NCBI GenBank assembly: GCA_017420185.1 | Contig: JAFOJM010000057.1 | Location: forward strand, 1 to 32,805 | Source: Candidatus Saccharimonadota bacterium | Lineage (GTDB): Bacteria > Patescibacteriota > Saccharimonadia > Saccharimonadales > Saccharimonadaceae | Length of the DNA: 32,805 nucleotides | Reading direction: 5' to 3' | In this document: positions 22,472-29,945 of the stretch, one piece after another | Layout: every line of letters begins with the position of its first letter | How positions within the stretch are numbered: position 1 is the stretch's first letter | Position numbers and translations under genes: made by a program | The notes under the pieces: generated by a model | What the model saw: only the letters and a program-made list of their open reading frames with translations | Database searches by the model: none | What the model was told of the DNA's origin: nothing

Positions 22472-23685
22472 TGCGCGCTATATGTTTGTATTTACATATC
22501 CACCAGCCTATACGCTATCGCGAATATCCCATTTTTGACGTTTCCAATAATAGCAATTATTTCCACGACCATTACGATGGCCGCCAGTCCAATGAGCGCA
22601 TTTTTCGCAAAGTTGCCGACAAATCTTATCACCCTATGCTAGATTTACTAGAGCGCAACATGTCCAAATATCCAGGCTTCAAGATATCCATATCTATCAC
22701 CGGCACATGGCTAGAGCAAGCCGAGCAATGGGCCCCAGAGCTCATCGCTCAGATACGCCGCATGGTAGCTAATGGTCAAGTAGAAATAGTCGGCGAGACA
22801 TACTATCATTCGCTAGCATTCTTTTTCGACCTAAAGGAATTTAATTCCCAAGTACAGCGACATTCAGCCAAGATCAAAGAGCTATTCGGCGTTACTCCAC
22901 GAGTATTTCGTAACACCGAGCTAGCCTACAACGATTCTTTGGCCAAATGGGCCGAAGCTCACGGCTACAAAGGTATTCTAGCCGAAGGTTGGAATAAAAT
23001 ACTCGGCTGGCGCAGCCCCAATTATGTTTACCGCCCAGCCGGCTGCCGCCACCTCAAGCTGCTACTGAAGAATTATCGCCTTTCCGACGACATCGCTTTC
23101 CGTTTTTCCAATCGCAACTGGAGCGAATGGCCACTCACTGTGCCCAAATATCAGCGCTGGATTAACGACGACTGCCTCCGTGGCAACCTTATCAATCTTT
23201 TCATGGATTTCGAAACATTCGGCGAACACCAATGGGCAGACACAGGCATTTTTGATTTTATGAATCATTTTATTCCAAGTTGGCTAAAAGTTTACGACAA
23301 CAAATTCCTCACGGTCTCCGAAGCTTGCGACCTTATGCCTCCGGCAGACGAAATATCTATGCCAGAAACTATCACCTGGGCCGATACCGAGCGTGACCTC
23401 TCTGCCTGGCTTTCAAATTCCATGCAGACCTCCGCCATGAACGACCTCTACAATATGCGAGACGGTATCTTAGCCACCAAAGACCCCGGGCTCATCCACG
23501 ACTGGCGTCTTATGACCACCTCAGACCACCCATATTCTATGTGCACCAAGTACTGGAACGATGGCGACGTCCACGCCTATTTCTCAGCCTATGCCTCACC
23601 ATACGAATCTTTCATGTATTTTGAAAACGTCCTCCGCGACTTAGGCTACCGTCTCAGTACATACGGCAAACAAAAAACTCACTAG
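22471..23685 (+). CDS. GH57 alpha-amylase-like glycoside hydrolase
   Basis: 404 aa. The GH57 signatures are present in order: HIHQP (9-13), the nucleophile region FRNTEL with E150, and the acid/base region LFMDFETFGEHQW with D246. This is the short, single-domain form usually annotated as alpha-amylase. No signal peptide, so it is cytoplasmic. It is translationally coupled to the glycosyltransferase through TAATG. Together they could build and trim an intracellular glucan, with GH97 releasing glucose. Specificity (amylase, branching enzyme or glucanotransferase) cannot be read from sequence alone. Confidence 0.9.
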   Translation: MRAICLYLHIHQPIRYREYPIFDVSNNSNYFHDHYDGRQSNERIFRKVADKSYHPMLDLLERNMSKYPGFKISISITGTWLEQAEQWAPELIAQIRRMVANGQVEIVGETYYHSLAFFFDLKEFNSQVQRHSAKIKELFGVTPRVFRNTELAYNDSLAKWAEAHGYKGILAEGWNKILGWRSPNYVYRPAGCRHLKLLLKNYRLSDDIAFRFSNRNWSEWPLTVPKYQRWINDDCLRGNLINLFMDFETFGEHQWADTGIFDFMNHFIPSWLKVYDNKFLTVSEACDLMPPADEISMPETITWADTERDLSAWLSNSMQTSAMNDLYNMRDGILATKDPGLIHDWRLMTTSDHPYSMCTKYWNDGDVHAYFSAYASPYESFMYFENVLRDLGYRLSTYGKQKTH

Positions 23686-23794
23686 TAGAGATGCTCAGCG
23701 AGAAACGAGGAGTAGCGGAGTAAGTCGTACTTGACGTACGACGAACGAGCAACGCACCTCGTGACAAAGCTGAGCGTTCTAATAGCGAGTTTTT
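23672..23794. terminator. nested palindrome, bidirectional terminator
   Basis: A long stepped hairpin between convergent genes. Outer arms AAAAACTC... and ...GAGTTTTT pair with few mismatches. Then come GCTCAGC (23693-23699) with GCTGAGC (23769-23775), ACGAGG with CCTCGT, and GTCGTAC (23724-23730) with GTACGAC (23736-23742). T-runs flank it on either strand, so it can end both the GH57 and L33 transcripts. Its left arm covers the last GH57 codons. Confidence 0.7.
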
Positions 23795-24002
23795 AACGCT
23801 TCTTTTCTTTTACTTCGTTCCGACCTAGATTCTTCTTGGTCTCAGTAAAAACAACATGCTTGCGTAATACTGGATCATACTTGCGCAGGCTTAGCTTGTC
23901 GGGAGTATTCATGGTGTTTTTCTTGGTGTAATACGCACGAACACCAGATTCCTCTGACACTAGCCCTACCAATTTTCTTTTAGTATTATTCTTCTTTGCC
24001 AT
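23793..24002 (-). CDS. rpmG: 50S ribosomal protein L33
   Basis: 69 aa from [10 protein letters not shown], with the L33 core [20 protein letters not shown] and the conserved [18 protein letters not shown]. It has no cysteines, so this is the zinc-independent form. The basic C-terminal extension of about 15 residues is longer than usual. The start at 24002 is preferred over an upstream in-frame ATG because it gives the normal L33 N-terminus and lies 10 nt after a good promoter. It forms its own transcription unit. Confidence 0.93.
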   Translation of the reverse strand: MAKKNNTKRKLVGLVSEESGVRAYYTKKNTMNTPDKLSLRKYDPVLRKHVVFTETKKNLGRNEVKEKKR

Positions 24003-24012
24003 AACTTCTCTC

Positions 24013-24041
24013 ATTTTACCACATATCAAAAAAAATAGCAA
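24013..24041 (-). promoter_or_regulatory. rpmG promoter
   Basis: On the minus strand TTGCTA (24036-24041), 17-bp spacer and TAAAAT (24013-24018), 10 nt before the ATG; a weak AGAGAAG lies between. Confidence 0.6.
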
Positions 24042-24043
24042 GG

Positions 24044-24069
24044 AAAAAGGGTGCGATAGAATCGCACCC
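24044..24069 (-). terminator. intrinsic terminator of the zinc-protein gene
   Basis: GGGTGCGAT and ATCGCACCC (24049-24057, 24061-24069) form a perfect 9-bp stem with a 3-nt loop, followed on the minus strand by five T (complement of 24044-24048). Confidence 0.9.
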
Positions 24070-24082
24070 TAGTCCGAGATGG

Positions 24083-24262
24083 CTAAACCTTACCTTTGCC
24101 GTGGCACAACGCACATCTAACAGCCGGGCCAAACGCCTGGACAATCTTTCCCGACCCAATACACATTGGGCATGTTGACATAAATCTGCCAATGCATACA
24201 TGCTTTTCATATTCCTCTTTTGTAAACAGTATTTTATTACATCTACTGCAAGTCCAAGTCAC
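24083..24262 (-). CDS. small CxxCxGxG zinc-finger protein
   Basis: 59 aa starting at GTG. It carries three cysteine pairs: C-S-R-C near the N-terminus (with His/Cys at KHVC), then CPMCIGSGK and RCALCHGKGK. The last two are the CxxCxGxG repeat of the DnaJ-type zinc finger. AGGTGGTGAG supplies a ribosome binding site, the codon before GTG is a stop in frame, and a strong terminator follows 14 bp after the stop, all of which support a real gene. It may be co-transcribed with the helicase gene 104 bp upstream. A protein- or RNA-binding role is likely but undefined. Confidence 0.75.
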   Translation of the reverse strand: MTWTCSRCNKILFTKEEYEKHVCIGRFMSTCPMCIGSGKIVQAFGPAVRCALCHGKGKV

Positions 24263-24365
24263 TCATCTCACCACCTTTCAAAGTACTATATTGTATACGG
24301 ACAATTCACCCATAGCGACACCATAGTATTTTATATACTAAATCATCAACTACACAATATATATA

Positions 24366-27300
24366 CTACAAAGCAGAATCTTTCGCAAGCAAAAGCCCGA
24401 TAAATTCCTTAATATCTTTTATCCCTAGCGAGCTATCCGCCGGGCGGAATATTTTTTCATCCCGAATAAAGTCTAAACTATGCACGATAGTATATACCAC
24501 CTGCATCAAATCAACTAGTTCTTTTTCGTCCTCGTCATTAAATTCATATACTTTATCATACACTTCATCATCCTTGTCTGGTGTCACGAATAGTATATGC
24601 GCTCGCTCCACCTTGTATTTACAATATTTTGAAGAATTGTTAAGAAGCAACTTGTAAAATCCTAATTGCAACATATACTTATATAGCGTAGCGTGCGATT
24701 TCCATTTGTCCTTGTGGTATCCACCCGTCTTAAAGTCATATATTTCTATAGTCTTCGCCTCATCATCTATCACGATATGATCTATTTTTCCAGTCACCGG
24801 CACATCTTCAATACGTAGTTTTTCCGGTGCAAAATCTACCTCAGCTTTCCCTTGCCTTAGTATTTTGCCAAACTTCTTCAGAGAAATTGCCAGATCTTCC
24901 GGCCCTTTCTCGCGCAATTTTTGTACTACATCCTGAGAAAGCTCCTTTTTCTCCAGTTCAGCCAAAAAATAACTTATCGCTTTCTCATCAGATATACCAT
25001 CATTTGTAACCTTTTCAAAGGTTTTGTGAATCAAATCACCAAAAGCCATCGCTTCCGTCTCTGGCTCACCCGGCGCATATAGCACATATCGCTTGAAAAA
25101 CTCCATCGGCCCACTATACGCCACATCTATAAACCCAGTCAAGCTAGACGCCGACATTTTCCACCGCTCTAGCCGTTCTCTGTACAATATTTGCATATCC
25201 GGAGTCAGCACAGCGTATGGCCTCAGCCAGTGTTTTACGCCCTCTACCCCTGTTTTATCGGAAGCTCGGTAGGCGCTAGCGTCGTAATAACAAGTTACCC
25301 TACCGCTAGGAATTAGTGGCGATATTACGGCATCGTCTTTATCTATATATTCTTCCAGATATTCCAACCTCTCCGGCGATTTACCATTAAAATCATGCAA
25401 CGAATTCGTAATATACAGCGTGCTCTTAGCCCTAGTCAAAGCCACATATAGCACACGGAGTTTCTCACCATCTGTTGTACCAGTATGACGTATTTGTATC
25501 AGGTTTTTCGGTAAAGCTAGCAAATTATTATTGCCCTTACCCTTACCCCATGCAGTGTGGTCTGCAGATATTATAAACACATATTCAAATTCTAGCCCCT
25601 TAGCCTTATGTGCGGATAGTATCTGCACCGCATCATCGGCGTCTTTATATGGGCTAGTCTTATTTATTGGTATTTCTGCCAGCTCATAATCATCCACCAT
25701 ATTTACTAAGTCATCGAGCTTCAAGTTTTTATCTCCAAAATGCCCACGCAGCTTGCCTCGCAACACTGCCAAGTTTTCGTACAGCAAGAACGCGCGATAG
25801 TCATCCCCGGTCGTATAGTATTCTAGTAGTGGTGATGTATAGCCATCCAGCTCCATCGCACCTATTATATAGTCCAACATTATCTCGAGCGGCTCCACAT
25901 ACGCTTTTGCTACCAAGTTACCTAGCCATGTCGCCACCTTACTTATCTTGCCATCGCCAGACTCCGCCAAGCATTCCAGCACAGCTTTGTGCTCAGACCT
26001 CGCCCGAGATATAGCCTTTATCACATCTAGCATAGGTAGTTTCCAGAATGGATACGCTAGTATTTCCATTACAGATATATCTTCTTTGCGAGAATTCTTA
26101 ATATTATACACGTACCGTGCTATTGTTAATATCTCATGTATTATCTCATCTTCCAACAGATTATCTTGTTTTTCATATGCGATATTCAGCCCAGGCTGCG
26201 CCTTCAGATACGGCAGTAACGGCATAAAATACTTTGTTTTATAAGAAATCACTGCAATATCACTTTGCTTTACTCCACTAGCAATAAGCCGCGATATCTC
26301 CTTGGCAATAAAATCATATTCCATATCCGACGCCAAAAATTCATACCTATATATCTGAGTTTTATCCGGCCCCGGCTTATGCGCCATCAGCTCCTTGTCT
26401 GCAAATCTATCTGGTGCCTGATTTATTACCTTACGCGAGAAATCCAATATTTCTTGCGTACTACGATAGTTCTCTACTAGTGGTATCACCGCCGCATTAT
26501 AGTGTTCCTGAAAATCCGTCAAATTAGTAGACAGGGCCCCTTGGAATTCGTATATCGCCTGGTCATCATCCCCCACGGCCATTATCATAGGATTCTCATA
26601 ATCAGTCAGATGCTTGATAATGGCGAATTGCGAAGGATTAGTATCTTGGAATTCATCCAACATGATATACTGATGTCTCTCCTGCAAAGACAGCCGAAAT
26701 CCCCTATCTTCACTTAGCGCACGCACGGCCTCTTCTATCATATCATCAAAATCATACAGTCCATTTTCACGAAGATGTGCATCGTACTCAGCCATCACCC
26801 GCGCAATGCTCGCCAATTTCTTATTCGCGATGCGGTCTTTTAGCCGATAATTCCCTTTTTCATCCTTTTCGAAATACACGTCCTTCCACTTAGTTAGTGC
26901 TGTAATTTTTCCGCTGCTCTCAGCCTCTACTATGGCCACTTTAAGATCCCTAGCGAGTCCACCAATAGACCTCTCTACATTTGGCAAAATCGGCTCAGTC
27001 TCGGCATACTTAGATAAAATCTCATATATGGGCTTATACGCGTTTTCATATGAAGCGCCAAATACTCTTGGTACTATATTTTGTAGTAGCGGTGATATCA
27101 CCTCGCTTAGTACATTAGAGTCTTCCATATTTTTTTCCGCAATTTGACGCAAATCGTCTGCCGTAAGCCTCGCCGACTTTGCCGAAGATATCACGCTTAT
27201 AATATCTTTCACACTATCGCCTCTAAGAATATCTCGCCCAGGCAGGGCTGCCTGTATATCGCGCACTATCTTGTACTGAGTCACTTCGTCTATGGCCGAA

Positions 27301-27617
27301 TCTATCACACGGTCATATGTCTCCGCGTAGTTTTTATATTGCATCAAAATATTCGTACCAAACGAATGGTACGTCCCAATATTCACTTTCGCGCCGTCTT
27401 TACCTACGATACTCTTCAGTCGCTCGCGCATATTGCTAGCACCAGTCTCGGTGAAAGTCAGACACAATATATTCTCCGGATTAGTATCAGTGTTTTTCAA
27501 TATATACGCCACTTTTTCCGATAATAACTGCGTCTTGCCAGTGCCTGGCCCCGCCAGCACCAGTAGCGGCCCATTTAGATACTCTACCGCCTCTTTTTGT
27601 TTAGCATTTAGCCCCAT
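24366..27617 (-). CDS. UvrD/PcrA-like helicase fused to PDDEXK nuclease
   Basis: 1083 aa. SF1A helicase motifs run in order: LAGPGTGKT (21-29), CLTFTETGASNMRERL, GTYHSFG, LDEFQDTN, VGDDDQAIYEFQGA, VENYRST, SAHKAKGLEFEYV and LRVLYVALTRAK. The C-terminal part from about 880 shows the RecB/AddB-type nuclease: GDLIHKTFEK, VTGKIDHI, IEIYDFKTGG and LQLGFYK. It is therefore a single-chain helicase-nuclease, likely for double-strand-break processing or defence, replacing a multi-subunit RecBCD or AddAB. GGAGG lies upstream of the ATG, which overlaps the gpsA 3' end by 17 nt. Confidence 0.92.
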   Translation of the reverse strand: MGLNAKQKEAVEYLNGPLLVLAGPGTGKTQLLSEKVAYILKNTDTNPENILCLTFTETGASNMRERLKSIVGKDGAKVNIGTYHSFGTNILMQYKNYAETYDRVIDSAIDEVTQYKIVRDIQAALPGRDILRGDSVKDIISVISSAKSARLTADDLRQIAEKNMEDSNVLSEVISPLLQNIVPRVFGASYENAYKPIYEILSKYAETEPILPNVERSIGGLARDLKVAIVEAESSGKITALTKWKDVYFEKDEKGNYRLKDRIANKKLASIARVMAEYDAHLRENGLYDFDDMIEEAVRALSEDRGFRLSLQERHQYIMLDEFQDTNPSQFAIIKHLTDYENPMIMAVGDDDQAIYEFQGALSTNLTDFQEHYNAAVIPLVENYRSTQEILDFSRKVINQAPDRFADKELMAHKPGPDKTQIYRYEFLASDMEYDFIAKEISRLIASGVKQSDIAVISYKTKYFMPLLPYLKAQPGLNIAYEKQDNLLEDEIIHEILTIARYVYNIKNSRKEDISVMEILAYPFWKLPMLDVIKAISRARSEHKAVLECLAESGDGKISKVATWLGNLVAKAYVEPLEIMLDYIIGAMELDGYTSPLLEYYTTGDDYRAFLLYENLAVLRGKLRGHFGDKNLKLDDLVNMVDDYELAEIPINKTSPYKDADDAVQILSAHKAKGLEFEYVFIISADHTAWGKGKGNNNLLALPKNLIQIRHTGTTDGEKLRVLYVALTRAKSTLYITNSLHDFNGKSPERLEYLEEYIDKDDAVISPLIPSGRVTCYYDASAYRASDKTGVEGVKHWLRPYAVLTPDMQILYRERLERWKMSASSLTGFIDVAYSGPMEFFKRYVLYAPGEPETEAMAFGDLIHKTFEKVTNDGISDEKAISYFLAELEKKELSQDVVQKLREKGPEDLAISLKKFGKILRQGKAEVDFAPEKLRIEDVPVTGKIDHIVIDDEAKTIEIYDFKTGGYHKDKWKSHATLYKYMLQLGFYKLLLNNSSKYCKYKVERAHILFVTPDKDDEVYDKVYEFNDEDEKELVDLMQVVYTIVHSLDFIRDEKIFRPADSSLGIKDIKEFIGLLLAKDSAL

Positions 27618-28386
27618 TTTTATATACCTCCATTATTTTATGCAAATATTTTGCCTCGTCCGGAACTTTTATCTCTCCACGCTCTATCCGCTTGAGCGCC
27701 GACAGCCCCTCTACGGTATTATCAGGCACACAGCCCGACTCTCGCCGGAGTTTCCGCCCATAGGTGTAGTTGCGCGATGGGTAGTCGCAGGTAAGCCGCA
27801 AATCGCCCTTGCCACATACCAAATTCACCGTATCAGGGTCGGCACCATTCGCTGATAATAGCGCCTGCATTTCTTCTGCCACCTCTGTTAGGAATTCTTC
27901 ATGCGCCTTAGTACCCGGCTCTAGCTCCAAGTATCCAGCTAGTATAGCATACACATTCTTCAGCGCTCCGCACATCAGTACACCACGCCTGTCACTAGTT
28001 CTGTCAAAGCTCAAAAATTCATTACCAAATAGTTCCACTATTCTATCGTCCGTAGCAGTCAGCTTGGTCGGCTTCGCCATCTTGATGTCCGCTGCAAATC
28101 CCGGCCCACTTAGCACCATATAGTCACTAAACCCATCAAATATATTATCGCAAAGTATGCCTTTGGTGGCTACTATCAGCGGTACATTATGCGGCAAATG
28201 CGGCAGTACATGCGGCGCCGCTGTAGACGGCACACACATTACTATACATTTCGCACCATCCACTACGTCAGATAATTTTTCACACTCTATCTGCGGGTCA
28301 TAATAGTCCACATCGTATCCATTGTCGGCCAGCACTCCTCCTAGCGCCGTACCAAACGCCCCCGCACCTAATATTGCTATTTTCAT
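27601..28386 (-). CDS. gpsA: glycerol-3-phosphate dehydrogenase [NAD(P)+], short form
   Basis: 261 aa, shorter than the usual 320-340. The Rossmann GAGAFGTALG, the CVPST strand, ATKGI, LSGPGFA, the catalytic-lysine block GALKNVYAI and the CGKGDLRLTCDYPSRN block are all present, so it is probably active; the deletions lie mainly in the N-terminal domain between the first strands. It converts dihydroxyacetone phosphate to sn-glycerol-3-phosphate, needed for lipid synthesis. The start MKIAILGAG at 28386 is preferred over an upstream in-frame ATG because TGGTATAAT ends 7 nt before it. It leads an operon with the helicase. Confidence 0.9.
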   Translation of the reverse strand: MKIAILGAGAFGTALGGVLADNGYDVDYYDPQIECEKLSDVVDGAKCIVMCVPSTAAPHVLPHLPHNVPLIVATKGILCDNIFDGFSDYMVLSGPGFAADIKMAKPTKLTATDDRIVELFGNEFLSFDRTSDRRGVLMCGALKNVYAILAGYLELEPGTKAHEEFLTEVAEEMQALLSANGADPDTVNLVCGKGDLRLTCDYPSRNYTYGRKLRRESGCVPDNTVEGLSALKRIERGEIKVPDEAKYLHKIMEVYKNGAKC

Positions 28387-28393
28387 ATACACC

Positions 28394-28436
28394 ATTATAC
28401 CATCCCTACATCCATTCTGTGTGACATTCCACACAG
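28394..28436 (-). promoter_or_regulatory. gpsA promoter with operator-like palindrome
   Basis: The extended -10 TGGTATAAT has its hexamer at 28394-28399, 7 nt before the ATG. CTGTGTG (28417-28423) and CACACAG (28430-28436) form a perfect inverted repeat just upstream of the expected -35, where a regulator could bind. Confidence 0.5.
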
Positions 28437-28447
28437 CCCCCCCTAGC

Positions 28448-28479
28448 CAAATATAGCCACTCTTAAGTGGCTATATTTG
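28448..28479. terminator. 14-bp hairpin, probable terminator of the FISUMP fragment
   Basis: CAAATATAGCCACT (28448-28461) and AGTGGCTATATTTG (28466-28479) pair perfectly around CTTA. It lies 24 bp past the 3' end of the minus-strand FISUMP fragment. The T content lies within the stem arm instead of a clean tail. Confidence 0.55.
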
Positions 28480-28502
28480 TTATATTCTAGCAGATTATTC
28501 AG

Positions 28503-28919
28503 TCAGGCAGCAGATAGAAAAACGAGATTCCTAGTGGGAGTTCTAGCGGGGCTAATAGTACTGGAAGAGAAGTCCAATCCATATGTAATGCTGTTACCTA
28601 CAACCGTACCAGACCAATAGTAACCCCGGCTACCAGTATAGCCAAGCATACTGCCGCAAACAACGCCGCCAGACTGAATCAAACACAAGGACACAGTGCG
28701 AATCTTCTTAAAGCCATCGACCATATAATATGGATCATCGACAGATTTACTTATGATATTCTCAGCTACTAGCATAGAACCAAATTCGCTATCAGTAATG
28801 CCACCTTCGTTGCCTATAATCTTTGGTAATCTCCACCCGGCAGGACAAATTGACCCTTCTGCATTGCGGAATTGTTCTGTTAGGCTAGATGTATCATTAT
28901 TTGCCACCGTAGCTTCCAA
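28503..28919 (-). pseudogene. FISUMP-domain fragment
   Basis: 138 aa in frame, beginning only in the middle of a FISUMP domain (EATVANNDTSS, then GSICPAGWRLPK and GYYWSGTVVG). Upstream codons still give HYVLEAT, which matches the usual YYxWxxAT block, but the frame is then closed by TGA and no signal peptide or N-terminal part is present. The canonical ending G-x-S-V-R-C is also lost; a shifted frame gives GISFFYLLPD instead. TTG at 28919 is the only possible start and has no ribosome binding site. It is a remnant or silent cassette rather than a working gene. Confidence 0.65.
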
Positions 28920-28970
28920 AACGTAATGAAATATGTAGCAACGTCAATGATTTAAGGTACTCGGTACCAT

Positions 28971-28992
28971 AAAAATGGCACCGCAAGGGTGC
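28971..28992 (-). terminator. terminator-like hairpin shared with the RNA at 17222
   Basis: On the minus strand GCACC, a 5-nt loop, GGTGC, then CATTTTT. The block TTGCACCC-T-T-G-CGGTGCCATTTTT is nearly the same as the one at 17221-17244. Both precede FISUMP remnants. Confidence 0.5.
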
Positions 28993-29044
28993 AAAACGCT
29001 CCTTGCGACTAACATTATGCTTGAGCCTAGCTATACCGAAATAC

Positions 29045-29072
29045 TTGTCTAATCCCCAAAAAATGCTAGTAT
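29045..29072 (+). promoter_or_regulatory. promoter of the 29080 gene, predicted leaderless
   Basis: TTGTCT (29045-29050), 16-bp spacer, extended -10 TGCTAGTAT (29064-29072), 7 nt before the ATG at 29080. Confidence 0.55.
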
Positions 29073-29079
29073 ATTATAT

Positions 29080-29937
29080 ATGGATACAAATTCTTTTAGC
29101 ATTATGCCCATGAGCCAGGAAATATCCCTTACACCAGGTGAGACATATGCCGGCACTATTACTATAGCCAATCCAGCATCTTCTACTAGCGATTTATCCT
29201 ATACCGCAGCTATTTCGCCATACGGAGTACTGGGTGCAGATTATAGCGTAGATTTACTATCCGAAAGCAGCCGCACTGAAATGATTAATTGGATCACTTT
29301 GCACAATGCAGCAGGCACTATAACTCCTAACGGTACCGCCGAAGTGCGCTTTACTATCGATGTGCCCAAGACAGCAACACCCGGTGGGCAATACGCCGCT
29401 ATCAAGGTTATCAAAAATACCGCCGACGCTGCTAGTGGCGAGCTTTCTATTAATAATATTTACGAGGTTGCCAGTATTATCTATGGCAATGTAGCTGGCG
29501 AAGTTGTGCACGATAGCACGGTTACATCGCAGTTTATCCCGAATTTTACCACTACACCAGAGTTCACTTCTACCGCCACTGCTGAAAATCACGGCACCGT
29601 CCACGAAGATGCGCTAGTAAATTTTACTATCACCAATGCATTTAATGGCAGTACTATCTATCCACATTCATCTTCGGATACCGGTATCAACGAAGTAATT
29701 ATGCCAGACACCACCCGCGAGTTATCTTACACGTTCAAGGACATGCCAGCCCTAGGCCCCATCAACATCACGCAGACCATAGATTATGGCGGCCAAGCAT
29801 ACACCCAGTCTCAGACATTATTCATCTGCCCAGTATGGTTTATGGTAATTATGGCTACACTTTTACTTAGCACGGCTGCGCTTATTGTTGCACATATCGC
29901 AAAATCCCGCCACCGCAAGCAAACCTCCAAATTATAG
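29080..29937 (+). CDS. DUF916/WxL-interacting-like surface protein
   Basis: 285 aa. The N-terminal region (ISLTPGETYAGTITIANPAS) and the block FTIDVPKTATPGGQYAAI match the immunoglobulin-like DUF916 domain of proteins that bind peptidoglycan or WxL proteins in Gram-positives. A second beta-sandwich follows, then a TM at about 251-272 and a basic tail, so the bulk should lie outside. However, no N-terminal signal peptide can be seen, and the promoter leaves no room for a longer start. Either it is inserted by its C-terminal TM in an unusual way or the annotation of its start misses something. It is convergent with nrdG, 8 bp apart. Confidence 0.72.
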   Translation: MDTNSFSIMPMSQEISLTPGETYAGTITIANPASSTSDLSYTAAISPYGVLGADYSVDLLSESSRTEMINWITLHNAAGTITPNGTAEVRFTIDVPKTATPGGQYAAIKVIKNTADAASGELSINNIYEVASIIYGNVAGEVVHDSTVTSQFIPNFTTTPEFTSTATAENHGTVHEDALVNFTITNAFNGSTIYPHSSSDTGINEVIMPDTTRELSYTFKDMPALGPINITQTIDYGGQAYTQSQTLFICPVWFMVIMATLLLSTAALIVAHIAKSRHRKQTSKL

Positions 29938-29945
29938 CCAGCGGG

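Noticed and set aside
24016-24210. 64-aa minus-strand frame overlapping the zinc-protein gene
   Set aside because: It runs through the terminator hairpin, while the alternative frame gives three ordered cysteine pairs, a ribosome binding site and a stop before the terminator.
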